A stretch of 64,000 nucleotides of DNA from Gracilibacillus sp. YIM 98692 (GTDB lineage Bacteria; Bacillota; Bacilli; Bacillales; Amphibacillaceae), in NCBI RefSeq assembly GCF_010993965.1, contig NZ_WIXM01000002.1, forward strand, positions 1 through 64,000, read 5' to 3'. The notes beneath the pieces were generated by a model. It ran no database searches. It was not told the DNA's origin and was given only the letters and a program-made list of their open reading frames with translations. The translations under genes and the position numbers were made by a program. This document shows, piece after piece, positions 1-9,103 of this stretch (position 1 is the first letter of the stretch; the number at the start of each line of letters is the position of its first letter).

Positions 1-29
1 GACAAGAAGGCACTATTTAATTCCTGTTT

Positions 30-105
30 TCTACTCTACCCCGGAAAGGGAGCGTTTTTCCGCAGCGTCGAATAAGCACTCATTTCGAAAGAGGGCACAT
101 GGTCC
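30..105. repeat. Right part of a palindromic dispersed repeat, partial
   Basis: The block around CCCCGGAAAGGGAGCG, TTTTTCCGCAGCG and a following TAAGCACT resembles the right half of the MITE-like element near 24.14-24.19 kb (CCTGGAAGGGGAGTA, TTTTTCCGCTGCG, TTAGCACTT). The window opens inside or just beside one copy, so its left end cannot be seen. The rest of bases 105-297 holds no gene that I can recognise. Confidence 0.5.
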
Positions 106-297
106 TCTTATCTAAATTATGCCTATTTCCAACAAATTTTATTGAACTAAACAAAAGAATAAAAAATTTTCTATTTCATCCAAAAATGGGTAGCCAAAAA
201 ACAAATTTTTTATCATAATAGTGATATCAGTAAATGGAAAAAACAACGCTTACATATTGGACAGACATCATGTAGTAGATGGAAGGAGCCTGTCAAG

Positions 298-1458
298 ATG
301 AATTGGATGATCGAATTTGGTCTCGCCTTGTTGCGTCTATTTATGCAACCTTTGTTTTATTTATTTTTCTTATTAATATTGCTCCGCGGTTATTTACAAA
401 TAAAAAAAGATCGTCGGAATTTTGGAGTGAAAGTTCATTCCTATTTTCATGAAACCAAGCATACATGGAGCATTTCATTTTTTATTGGATTTATTTTGTC
501 CTTATTATCGGTAACCCTCGGTTTTAGTACCACCTTAGCATTTGGCGTACTACTAGCGATAATCGTTTTTCTTACTTCATGGCTCATTCGTTATACTTGG
601 CTATCGGCAAGCATCAGCTTCCCGCTCGTCTTTGCTCTTATTTATCTAATGCCAATTTACGGGCAGCAATACATACCTTCCCAATGGCAGGGACTATTTT
701 CGAATCTGGATTTACTTCTTTTCGTCATGTTGTTAGCGATATTTTTATTAGCGGAAGCTTGGATTCTATCTCGTTTTAAGGTTCATGATTCTTACCCTGA
801 GCTTGTCGAAAGTAAACGTGGGAAATATCAAGGGCAACATCGCGTCAAGAAGTTAACGATGATTCCATTTTTCACCTTAGTACCTGGAGGGTTTATTGAG
901 CCAATTACGGATACTTGGCCCATTTTAGAAATAGGCGGGGAAACTTATGGCTTGCTTATTCTTCCTTATCTAGTTGGTTTCGAATATTTATTTAAAAGTG
1001 ATGTACCTAAGTATAATGTCAAGCTATTAAGCAGTAGATTAATTTTATTAAGCGTCTTTGTTCTCCTATTGGCTATTGTTGGGTATTTTTATCCCATTTT
1101 TTTATGGGCAGCTATTTTCGTTGCCTTTATTGGAAAAGTAGTCATCCAAGGCACGTTTTCTAACAGTCAAAAAAGGCGAACAGCTTTTTTTCAGCCTGGC
1201 GGAGAAGGGTTATTAGTTCTCGGTGTCTTGCCACATACCGCAGCAGTGGAATTAGGTTTAGAGCCAGGTGATCGAATTGTTAAAGTGAATGATCATCATG
1301 TTCAGACTCAAGAAGAATTTTATCAAGAAGTACAAAAAAACAGGGCCTTTTGTAAGTTGTCTATTAAAGATATCCATGGCGAGTTACGTTTGAGTCAACG
1401 AGCCCTGTATGAAGGCGAACATCATGAATTAGGTGTATTATTTATTAAAGATAGTTAA
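298..1458 (+). CDS. minJ: MinJ-like polytopic membrane protein with C-terminal PDZ domain
   Basis: A 386-residue protein with a hydrophobic N-terminal region of about eight membrane segments (residues 5-290) and a soluble C-terminal PDZ domain (about 295-380, with GVLPHTAAVELGLEPGDRIV). This is the architecture and length of Bacillus MinJ, which bridges DivIVA and MinD at the septum and poles so that the Min system acts there. The ATG has a good ribosome site (GGAAGGAG, 9 nt upstream). In B. subtilis minJ also lies near uvrBA, as here. The assignment rests on architecture and synteny; a generic PDZ membrane protein is the alternative. It converges on the helicase gene, with only 13 bp between the stops. 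Confidence 0.82.
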   Translation: MNWMIEFGLALLRLFMQPLFYLFFLLILLRGYLQIKKDRRNFGVKVHSYFHETKHTWSISFFIGFILSLLSVTLGFSTTLAFGVLLAIIVFLTSWLIRYTWLSASISFPLVFALIYLMPIYGQQYIPSQWQGLFSNLDLLLFVMLLAIFLLAEAWILSRFKVHDSYPELVESKRGKYQGQHRVKKLTMIPFFTLVPGGFIEPITDTWPILEIGGETYGLLILPYLVGFEYLFKSDVPKYNVKLLSSRLILLSVFVLLLAIVGYFYPIFLWAAIFVAFIGKVVIQGTFSNSQKRRTAFFQPGGEGLLVLGVLPHTAAVELGLEPGDRIVKVNDHHVQTQEEFYQEVQKNRAFCKLSIKDIHGELRLSQRALYEGEHHELGVLFIKDS

Positions 1459-1471
1459 AAAGCAAGAGGAT

Positions 1472-4400
1472 TTATTCCTCTTGCTTTTCATTAAATTGCA
1501 GAAGTTCGCGGATTTCTGTTTCCGTGAGCTTGGTAAGCAATGTTTCACCTGGTTTGATAATTTGATCAACGAGCTCCCGCTTTTTCTGTTGTAATTGATA
1601 AATCTTTTCTTCAATCGTTCCTTCAGTAATAAAACGAATAACTTGAACGACATTCTCTTGTCCAATCCGATGAGCCCGACCTGCTGCTTGCTCTTCGACC
1701 GCTGGATTCCACCATAAGTCATACAGGACAACTGTATCAGCGCCAGTTAAATTCAGTCCCGTTCCTCCCGCTTTTAGTGAGATAAGGAAAATCCCATTTT
1801 CTCCGTTGTTAAACGCTTCTACCATCTTTAATCGCTTTTCAGAAGGAGTAGATCCATCCAAATAAAAAACGTCATAGCCTTTCTCTTCTAGTGTTTTTCG
1901 AATGATTTGCAGCATGCTTGAGAATTGCGAGAAAATGAGTGTACGTTTCCCTTGAGCTTCAAGTTCGGCCATAAGCTCCATGAGCTGCTCCAACTTGCCT
2001 GAGGTTCCGCTGTAATTTTCTAAAAACAAGCTAGGGTGACAGCAAACCTGTCGTAGTCTGGTTAAACCTGCTAGAATTTGTAATTTTCCCTTTTCAAACC
2101 CTTTTTCTTGAATGGTTTCATTCAATTCTTGCTGAATACGTTGTAAGTAGGCAACATAAACTTCTTTTTGTGATTTGGTTAGCTCGGAATATCGAACTGT
2201 CTCAATTTTATCAGGCAGTTCTTCTAATACATCTTTTTTCACACGTCTTAAAATAAACGGTCTTGTCATTTTGGCAATAAAATTTGTATCCATTTGCGAG
2301 AATGCTTTTTTGTTGCCAAATAGTCCTGGTGAGATGGTATAAAAAATCGACCAAAGCTCATCAAGAGCATTTTCAATCGGAGTACCGCTTAGGGCAAAAT
2401 ATTGCTTCGCCTGTATAGATCGCACTGCTTTAGCCGTTAATGTTAAATGATTTTTGATTGCTTGCGCTTCGTCTAATATTAAGCAATCAAAAGGTTTAGA
2501 TTGATATAGGTTTTCATCTTTTCTTAAAGTCGGATAGGATGTAATTAAAATATCGGTTTCTTGGTGTACCTGTAATAAATGTTCTCGTTGTTGCTTGGAA
2601 CCAATGATAACAGCAGAGCTTAAAGTTGGTGCAAATTTTTCCACTTCCTTTTGCCAATTATAGAGCAACGAGGCAGGTGCAACCACAAGTGCTTGATAGT
2701 TCTGTGATTTACTGTTTATTTCTGATAATAAAAAGCTTATCGTTTGCAGCGTTTTTCCTAGCCCCATATCATCTGCTAAGATCCCGCCTAGGTGATAATA
2801 AGACAATGTCTTCATCCACTGAAATCCGACCTGCTGGTAATCACGTAAGTCTGCCTCTAAGTTTTCCGGCAATGAGAACTGCAGTTGACTAGGGTTCTTT
2901 AATTGATCTAGCATCTTTTGAAAAGATTGGCTAAATCGGTTATCTGTTTTTTCAAGTGCTTGCTCTACTTGAAAACCTCGGGCAGCAGGGATTGAAATCT
3001 TATCTTCTTCGATTTGTTTTTTGGACCATTGCATTTGTTCTTGTAATTTTTGAAAAGCTTGGAAGCTGTCAGATTCTAAATGGAGCAACGGACCATCAGG
3101 AATACGGTAGTATCGCTTTTTTTCTATTAAAGCTTTTAATATATTAGTCACATCTTCTTGTGAAATACCTTCCATATCAAAGTGAATATCAAGCATCCCC
3201 TCAGAAGGCCGGTAATCCACTTGTGATTGAAGCGGCTGCGCATTTTCGTTTATTAACTTTTTGACACTTTGTGATACATAGACCGATACAAACTGTTTCA
3301 ATAATTCCAGCTTTTCATGTAAAAAATGATAAATCGCATCATCATGAAACAGGAACATCGCTTGGTTCATTTCTAAGAATTCACTATCTCTTAACCATTG
3401 CATGAGATATTGTTCTTGTGCATAATCACGCTTTGTTATTTTTTCTGATGTTTGTTGATGTTGAAATGGATTAAATATTGTCTCCCCATAATGAAATTCA
3501 ATATCGACCTTTAATGCGCCCTCTACGTTATCTATATAGACTTTGCCATGAAATGGACTAGTATTCATCTGTTTTTCCATTCTTTCGGTCATTTTCAGTT
3601 CGCCAATTTGTTCAAATTGCGGCATGACGCTGCGAACAAAAGTATCCATTTCTTGGGGAGATATCCTTTGTTTTTTTCTAGTTTGAAATGGCAAAATACG
3701 AAAGAGTTTATCTAGCACTTGCTTTTGCTGTTGACTTACTTTATAAATATAATTCTCATATATGACATAGCGATAACTTTCTAAAAAATAATAGGAAGAT
3801 AGTTCTGATAATTCCAATGTATAAGCGCCTTGCTGCAAGTAATCTAATTGAAATTCAAATTGATCGGTTAAAGGTTCAAAATGAATATGATGAAACTCAC
3901 GATGTTGCCCTAATTTAAACGTAAACTGGGTATCGGTTATTTGATCCAACAAGGCATCGCTTGCGCTTGTTGGAACATAAAGCCCTCTAGGTTGTTCCAT
4001 TTTCATCATATGGCTGTTTCCAAATAGCTTTTCTTGTTCATAACATATTAGAAGCCAGTCTATGATTTCTCTGTCTTGCGGCGGAAAATAATGCACTTCT
4101 GGATAGAAAGTAAAAGATTGGTTTACTTTATAGCTTTCCTGTTGCTCCATTGCTTTTAAGAAAGCGCGAATATCCCTGATAACATAAGGTCTCTTATCTC
4201 CCATTTTCATTTCTATCGATAACGCATATTGATTGTGCTTATTTGCACGAGTGACGGAAATGATAAATTCAGACTGTACAGGTTCAGGTGTTTGGTCGCT
4301 TTCTTGTTTGTTTCGAAATGTGTGCATTAATTGCTTGGCAAATAAATCAGTTTCAGATTGGTTTTGGACTTCTGCTTTTTTATCTACCGCATATCTTTTT

Positions 4401-4696
4401 CGATTGGATTGTACATCTTCTGTTATGGCCAATAATACAGCGGCAACATGCTTGCAAGTATCATATTTCGCAAAGGCCGCACAATTACAAGTTGTATCTA
4501 CTCCCATTCCTTCATCGAAATATATGCGAACCGTATAAATTTTTGTCCCTTTTACTAGCCCTCTCCAGGCGTTAGTACTGGGATTATAGGAAAGGCCATA
4601 TACTTTCCCATTTTGAAAATATTGCAAACCTCTTTGAAAAAAGCGCTCACCAGTTAGCTGGCGGATCGATTGTTGATTCATTTTAATTTGTTGCAC
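1472..4696 (-). CDS. SWIM zinc-finger SNF2-family DNA-dependent ATPase (YwqA/HepA type)
   Basis: A large SF2 helicase-like ATPase. An N-terminal SWIM zinc finger (CNC...CKH, near residues 66-80) is followed by a long SNF2-associated region and the two RecA lobes: Walker A DDMGLGKT near residue 644, the DEAQ box, SGTPIEN, and motifs V-VI with WWNPAVEEQAAGRAHRIGQ near the end. Members remodel or translocate on DNA without strand separation and may act in transcription recovery or repair; the substrate here is unknown. A GTG start at 4696 is chosen over the upstream GTG at 4714 because GAGGAAGGGA sits 8 nt before it. The gene is monocistronic, on the minus strand and convergent with minJ. Confidence 0.85.
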   Translation of the reverse strand: MQQIKMNQQSIRQLTGERFFQRGLQYFQNGKVYGLSYNPSTNAWRGLVKGTKIYTVRIYFDEGMGVDTTCNCAAFAKYDTCKHVAAVLLAITEDVQSNRKRYAVDKKAEVQNQSETDLFAKQLMHTFRNKQESDQTPEPVQSEFIISVTRANKHNQYALSIEMKMGDKRPYVIRDIRAFLKAMEQQESYKVNQSFTFYPEVHYFPPQDREIIDWLLICYEQEKLFGNSHMMKMEQPRGLYVPTSASDALLDQITDTQFTFKLGQHREFHHIHFEPLTDQFEFQLDYLQQGAYTLELSELSSYYFLESYRYVIYENYIYKVSQQQKQVLDKLFRILPFQTRKKQRISPQEMDTFVRSVMPQFEQIGELKMTERMEKQMNTSPFHGKVYIDNVEGALKVDIEFHYGETIFNPFQHQQTSEKITKRDYAQEQYLMQWLRDSEFLEMNQAMFLFHDDAIYHFLHEKLELLKQFVSVYVSQSVKKLINENAQPLQSQVDYRPSEGMLDIHFDMEGISQEDVTNILKALIEKKRYYRIPDGPLLHLESDSFQAFQKLQEQMQWSKKQIEEDKISIPAARGFQVEQALEKTDNRFSQSFQKMLDQLKNPSQLQFSLPENLEADLRDYQQVGFQWMKTLSYYHLGGILADDMGLGKTLQTISFLLSEINSKSQNYQALVVAPASLLYNWQKEVEKFAPTLSSAVIIGSKQQREHLLQVHQETDILITSYPTLRKDENLYQSKPFDCLILDEAQAIKNHLTLTAKAVRSIQAKQYFALSGTPIENALDELWSIFYTISPGLFGNKKAFSQMDTNFIAKMTRPFILRRVKKDVLEELPDKIETVRYSELTKSQKEVYVAYLQRIQQELNETIQEKGFEKGKLQILAGLTRLRQVCCHPSLFLENYSGTSGKLEQLMELMAELEAQGKRTLIFSQFSSMLQIIRKTLEEKGYDVFYLDGSTPSEKRLKMVEAFNNGENGIFLISLKAGGTGLNLTGADTVVLYDLWWNPAVEEQAAGRAHRIGQENVVQVIRFITEGTIEEKIYQLQQKKRELVDQIIKPGETLLTKLTETEIRELLQFNEKQEE

Positions 4697-4797
4697 GTTA
4701 AATCCCTTCCTCACTCGAAACCATAAGCATATTATATGACAATGGATATCAATTCATCATTTTATTATATCAGATATTTTGATTGATTCCATCATGA

Positions 4798-4850
4798 TTG
4801 ACTTTTTATGTTTAAACTGCTATTTTATCATGGTCTATAACGTGATAAAA
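4798..4850 (+). promoter_or_regulatory. Probable prfC promoter overlapping a palindrome
   Basis: TTGACT (4798-4803) is separated by 17 bp from TATTTT (4821-4826). The -10 region runs into an inverted repeat, TTTTATCA (4823-4830) and TGATAAAA (4843-4850) with a 12-bp centre, placed like an operator over the transcription start. The promoter call is reasonable; no regulator can be named. Confidence 0.5.
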
Positions 4851-4926
4851 TAATCAGAACGACCAAAATCCCAAACCAAAATGGGCAAGGCATTGATTAG
4901 GAATAGAGAAGAAAGTAGGGATTTAT

Positions 4927-6513
4927 ATGGGATTACAGGATGAAGTGCAGAAACGTAAAACGTTTGCTATTATTTCACACCCGGATGCAGGGAAAACGAC
5001 AATGACAGAAAAATTATTATTATTTGGGAATTTAATTCGATCTGCAGGTACGGTAAAAGGAAAAAAGTCTGGAAAGTATGCGACATCGGATTGGATGGAA
5101 ATTGAGAAACAACGTGGTATCTCCGTTACATCTAGTGTGATGAATTTTGCATATCAAGGTCATAAAGTCAATATTTTAGATACGCCAGGACATGAAGATT
5201 TTAGTGAAGATACCTATCGAACATTAACGGCCGTAGATAGTGTTGTCATGATCATCGATGCAACCAAAGGGATAGAAGCACAGACGATTAAATTGTTTAA
5301 GGTCTGTAAAATGCGAGGTATTCCAATTTTTACTTTTATTAATAAATTGGATCGAGAAGCACGAGAGCCGCTTGAGTTGCTGGATCAAATTGAAGATGTA
5401 CTAAATATTGAGACATATCCAATGAATTGGCCTGTCGGTATGGGGAAAAGGTTTTTAGGGATTTTAGACCGTTATCAAGACCAATTCATTCAATATAATG
5501 GGAATGAAGAAGAATCGTATATACCATTATCGGAAATGGAAGATGAAGCACATCAAGAGATTCGAGAAAACCCTACTTATCAGGAAACGGTGGATGAATT
5601 GGAATTATTAGATGAAGCAGGGGATCAATTTTCTTTAGAGCGTGTTTTACAAGGGGAGCAAACACCTGTATTTTTCGGTAGTGCTCTAGCTCCATTTGGT
5701 GTGCAAGCTTTTTTTGATACCTTTATTAATATGGCTCCAGCACCAGGGCCACGCCGTACAAAAGAAACTGTAGTTAGTCCAGATCATCCTGATTTTTCTG
5801 GATTTATATTTAAGATCCAAGCTAATATGAATCCACAACACCGAGATCGTATTGCCTTTCTTCGTGTTTGCTCTGGAAAATTTGAACGTGGTATGAATGC
5901 GAAGTTAGCTCGAACTGGCAAGTCAATCCGCCTCGGGCAAACACAGCAATTTGTTGCTTCATCTCGAGATACAGTAGAAGAAGCTTATGCGGGAGATATT
6001 ATTGGGGTATATGATCCAGGTTCTTACCGTATTGGTGATACTTTGTTGGAAGGGAAAAAAGCCTTTGAATATGATGAACTGCCACTATTCCCGCCCGAAA
6101 TGTTCCAACGAGTAACTGCTAAAAATGTGATGAAAGCAAAGCAATTTCGTAAAGGGATTGAACAACTTGTTCAGGAAGGTGCCATACAACTATTCCGCGG
6201 CTATCCAACAGACTCTTACATTATTGGCGCTGTCGGTCAACTGCAATATGAAGTGTTTCAACACAGGATGAAAAATGAGTATAATGTAGAAGTCATGCTA
6301 GAATCTATCGGTGATCGTATCCCAAGATGGCTGAAAGCCGATCAAGTGGATCCATCATTATTTGATGAACGTAATCTATTAGTAAAGGACCGAGAAGATG
6401 AATTTCTCGTCTTATTTAAAAACGATTTTGCATTAAGATGGTTTACAGATAAACATCCCGATATTGAATTGATTGATTTATATGAAGTAAATCAATATGA
6501 CCAAACAACATAG
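4927..6513 (+). CDS. prfC: Peptide chain release factor 3 (RF3)
   Basis: A 528-residue translational GTPase that removes RF1/RF2 from the ribosome after peptide release. The G domain shows [14 protein letters not shown] (P-loop, near residue 17), the RGISVTSSV switch I region, DTPGHEDF (G3) and NKLDRE (G4), followed by EF-Tu-like domain 2 and the RF3-specific C-terminal domain with the [17 protein letters not shown] segment. Length and start match the family (about 525 residues). The gene stands alone between its own promoter-like site and a repeat cluster that begins just after the stop codon. Nothing in the sequence suggests truncation. Confidence 0.95.
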   Translation: MGLQDEVQKRKTFAIISHPDAGKTTMTEKLLLFGNLIRSAGTVKGKKSGKYATSDWMEIEKQRGISVTSSVMNFAYQGHKVNILDTPGHEDFSEDTYRTLTAVDSVVMIIDATKGIEAQTIKLFKVCKMRGIPIFTFINKLDREAREPLELLDQIEDVLNIETYPMNWPVGMGKRFLGILDRYQDQFIQYNGNEEESYIPLSEMEDEAHQEIRENPTYQETVDELELLDEAGDQFSLERVLQGEQTPVFFGSALAPFGVQAFFDTFINMAPAPGPRRTKETVVSPDHPDFSGFIFKIQANMNPQHRDRIAFLRVCSGKFERGMNAKLARTGKSIRLGQTQQFVASSRDTVEEAYAGDIIGVYDPGSYRIGDTLLEGKKAFEYDELPLFPPEMFQRVTAKNVMKAKQFRKGIEQLVQEGAIQLFRGYPTDSYIIGAVGQLQYEVFQHRMKNEYNVEVMLESIGDRIPRWLKADQVDPSLFDERNLLVKDREDEFLVLFKNDFALRWFTDKHPDIELIDLYEVNQYDQTT

Positions 6514-6566
6514 ACGCAAGAAGGAGCTGTCTCAGAAAGGTTAGTTTATGAATGTACTCTGATTCA

Positions 6567-6671
6567 GCAACTGGAATATACGAGACTCCAGCGAAGACCC
6601 CTCGGACGAGCGTTTTTTGCTCGTGAGGAGGCTGAGGCGTTGCCTGCGGAAAGCGAATATATTCCAGTTGC
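6567..6671 (+). repeat. Palindromic dispersed repeat, copy 1
   Basis: Perfect 14-bp ends in inverted orientation (GCAACTGGAATATA at 6567-6580, TATATTCCAGTTGC at 6658-6671) enclose an inner hairpin (ACGAGC 6606-6611 with GCTCGT 6619-6624, extended by CCTC/GAGG) and a GCCTGCGGAAAGCG block. A diverged copy lies in reverse orientation at about 49905-50010. It is a non-coding, MITE-like palindrome inserted between prfC and its terminator. Confidence 0.75.
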
Positions 6672-6680
6672 GTGTACAGG

Positions 6681-6710
6681 GAGCTGACTTTTGGAGTCAG
6701 CTCTTTCTTT
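6681..6710 (+). terminator. Intrinsic terminator after prfC
   Basis: GAGCTGACT (6681-6689) pairs with AGTCAGCTC (6695-6703), followed by TTTCTTT. The palindromic repeat separates it from prfC by about 170 bp. Confidence 0.7.
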
Positions 6711-6839
6711 ACCATATCAGCAGTTATATCGTGTTACAGATGAAGTGAACACGACGTAGACACCACGATTAGGAAGATATATAAGTGCAACTACGTCTCT
6801 AACTTCGCTAAAGGCTCGTCAATCGACGAGTTTTCTTTA
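6711..6839 (+). repeat. Type-A structured repeat, copy R1
   Basis: First unit of a tandem pair. ATCGTG (6728-6733) pairs with CACGAT (6764-6769). The loop motif GACGTAG (6753-6759) can pair with the downstream CTACGTC (6791-6797). The unit ends in CTCGTC-AATC-GACGAG (6815-6830) plus TTTTCTTT. A conserved TTAGGAAGATA block follows the first helix. The same layout recurs at 6840, 36461, 58471 and 60561. Confidence 0.7.
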
Positions 6840-6970
6840 CCGTATCAGAAAGTATAAATGGTCAGCAAGGAAGAATTCTCGACGTAGTAGACCATTTTAG
6901 GAAGATAGATAAGGTCAACTATGCTACCGCACTGCGCCATAGGGCTTGGCGGATAGCCAAGTTTTCTTTA
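6840..6970 (+). repeat. Type-A structured repeat, copy R2
   Basis: Second unit of the tandem pair, starting at CGTATCAGAAAGT. Here the first helix is AAATGGTC (6856-6863) with GACCATTT (6890-6897), different in sequence from R1 but again pairing. The terminal hairpin is CTTGGC-GGATA-GCCAAG (6945-6961) before TTTTCTTT. The pseudoknot strand is degenerate in this copy (ACTATGCTACC region). It ends just before the uvrB promoter region. Confidence 0.7.
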
Positions 6971-7039
6971 TGCGAAAGTTTTTAAGATATGGTGCTATTT
7001 GGTTATAATGGAGAAGACAAGTAAAATATTTTTAATACA

Positions 7040-7079
7040 CGAATATTTGTTCGCTTTTTAACATTATTTCGTTTATAAT
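7040..7079 (+). promoter_or_regulatory. uvrB promoter with LexA (DinR) box
   Basis: CGAATATTTGTTCG (7040-7053) differs at one base from the Bacillus SOS box CGAAC-N4-GTTCG. It lies about 20 bp before a TATAAT (7074-7079) that precedes uvrB, in the position where LexA would block RNA polymerase. The -35 hexamer is weak. SOS control of uvrBA is established in Bacillus; here it is inferred from this site. Confidence 0.75.
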
Positions 7080-7111
7080 ATAGATAGGGAAGCAGAACGG
7101 AGGTTAGGAAA

Positions 7112-9097
7112 ATGGAGAAGCATACTTTTTCATTAGAAGCCCCTTATGAACCTCAAGGGGATCAGCCGCAAGCCATTAAAGAACTAGTTGAAGGCGTAGA
7201 AAAAAAGAAGAGACATCAAACATTGTTGGGTGCTACCGGAACTGGTAAAACGTTCACGGTCTCCAATGTGGTGAAAGAAGTGAACCGTCCAACTTTGGTA
7301 ATTGCTCATAATAAAACATTAGCAGGTCAATTATATAGTGAGTTTAAAGAGTTTTTTCCAAATAATGCAGTCGAATATTTTGTTAGTTATTATGATTATT
7401 ATCAACCAGAAGCTTATGTACCATCAACCGATACATTTATCGAAAAAGATGCCAGTGTCAATGATGAGATTGATAAGTTGCGGCACTCCGCTACATCTGC
7501 CTTGTTTGAAAGAAATGATGTACTGATTGTTGCAAGTGTTTCATGTATATATGGCTTAGGGTCTCCAGAAGAATATAAAAGCCAAGTCCTATCTTTGAGA
7601 ATGGGAATGGAAAAAGATCGAGATGAACTTCTAAGAGGATTAGTCAGCATTCAATATGCACGAAATGATATAGATTTCCAACGTGGTACCTTTCGTGTCC
7701 GAGGCGACTCTGTTGAAATTATTCCAGCTTCGCGTGAGGAGCATTGTATTAGGGTCGAATTTTTTGGGGATGAAATAGACCGAATTCGAGAAGTGGATGC
7801 ATTAACAGGAGAAATTATCGGCGACCGAGAGCATATTGCTATTTTCCCAGCTTCACACTTCGTCACAAGAGAAGAAAAGCTAAAATTAGCAATGCAAAAT
7901 ATCCGCAAAGAATTAGACGATCAACTGGCTAAATTTCGAGATGAAGACAAGTTGCTGGAAGCACAAAGGTTAGAACAAAGAACTAACTATGACCTCGAAA
8001 TGATGGAAGAGATGGGCTTTTGTTCCGGTATTGAGAATTATTCCAGACATTTAACTTTACGGGAATCGGGTTCTACTCCTTATACATTACTAGATTACTT
8101 TCCTGATGACTCATTAATTGTCATAGATGAGTCTCATGTATCCTTGCCTCAAATTCGCGGGATGTTTAACGGGGACCAAGCTCGAAAGCAAGTATTAGTT
8201 GATCATGGATTTCGTCTACCTTCTGCATTAGATAACCGACCATTAACCTTTGGCGAATTTGAAAAAAAAGCGAATCAGCTAATCTATGTATCTGCAACAC
8301 CTGGACCTTATGAATTAGAGCATACCCCGACGATGACAGAGCAAATTATCCGTCCTACGGGTCTATTAGATCCAGTTGTAGATGTTCGACCGATTGATGG
8401 ACAAGTCGATGATTTGATCGGAGAAATTAATAAGCGCGTTACCCGTAAAGAAAGGGTTTTGGTTACAACCTTAACGAAAAAAATGTCAGAAGATTTAACC
8501 GACTATCTAAAAGAAGTCGGGATGAAAGTAGCTTATTTACATTCTGAGATCAAAACACTAGAAAGAATCGAAATCATAAGAGATTTACGTGTAGGTAAAT
8601 ATGATGTATTAATTGGCATTAACTTGTTACGTGAGGGCTTAGATATTCCGGAAGTTTCCTTGGTAGCCATATTAGATGCAGATAAAGAAGGTTTTTTAAG
8701 GTCTGAGCGATCGCTTATTCAAACAATGGGCCGTGCAGCTCGTAATGAAAATGGCATGGTTGTCATGTATGCTGATAAAATGACAGACTCTATGCAGAAA
8801 GCGATAGATGAGACTTATCGAAGAAGAGAGAAGCAACAAGCTTATAATGAAGAGCATGGCATTGTGCCGAAGACAATTAAGAAAGGTGTACGAGATGTTA
8901 TTCGGGCAACAATGGTAGCAGAAGTGGAAGAAGAGTACGATGATACAAAACCAGATCTTAGCGAGATGTCGAAGCAGGAAAAAGAGAAGCTTATAGAAAA
9001 AATGGAAAAAGAGATGAAAAATGCGGCTCGTGAACTTGATTTTGAACGAGCAGCAGAACTTCGAGACATCGTTTTAGAATTGAAAGCAGAAGGGTGA
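7112..9097 (+). CDS. uvrB: Excinuclease ABC subunit B
   Basis: The damage-verifying helicase-like subunit of nucleotide excision repair, 661 residues as in Bacillus. Visible are Walker [11 protein letters not shown] (near residue 43), the beta-hairpin region with [21 protein letters not shown]-type aromatics that clamps the strand, the DESH box, the C-terminal helicase motifs ([21 protein letters not shown]), and a final UVR/coiled-coil motif ([15 protein letters not shown]) that contacts UvrC. The ATG has a GGAGG site. uvrA follows after 6 bp, so both are one SOS-regulated transcript. Confidence 0.98.
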   Translation: MEKHTFSLEAPYEPQGDQPQAIKELVEGVEKKKRHQTLLGATGTGKTFTVSNVVKEVNRPTLVIAHNKTLAGQLYSEFKEFFPNNAVEYFVSYYDYYQPEAYVPSTDTFIEKDASVNDEIDKLRHSATSALFERNDVLIVASVSCIYGLGSPEEYKSQVLSLRMGMEKDRDELLRGLVSIQYARNDIDFQRGTFRVRGDSVEIIPASREEHCIRVEFFGDEIDRIREVDALTGEIIGDREHIAIFPASHFVTREEKLKLAMQNIRKELDDQLAKFRDEDKLLEAQRLEQRTNYDLEMMEEMGFCSGIENYSRHLTLRESGSTPYTLLDYFPDDSLIVIDESHVSLPQIRGMFNGDQARKQVLVDHGFRLPSALDNRPLTFGEFEKKANQLIYVSATPGPYELEHTPTMTEQIIRPTGLLDPVVDVRPIDGQVDDLIGEINKRVTRKERVLVTTLTKKMSEDLTDYLKEVGMKVAYLHSEIKTLERIEIIRDLRVGKYDVLIGINLLREGLDIPEVSLVAILDADKEGFLRSERSLIQTMGRAARNENGMVVMYADKMTDSMQKAIDETYRRREKQQAYNEEHGIVPKTIKKGVRDVIRATMVAEVEEEYDDTKPDLSEMSKQEKEKLIEKMEKEMKNAARELDFERAAELRDIVLELKAEG

Positions 9098-9103
9098 GAG
9101 GAC

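Noticed and set aside
6443-6715. Minus-strand 90-codon frame across the prfC end and repeat
   Set aside because: It runs through a palindromic repeat and the antisense of prfC, with no plausible start context.
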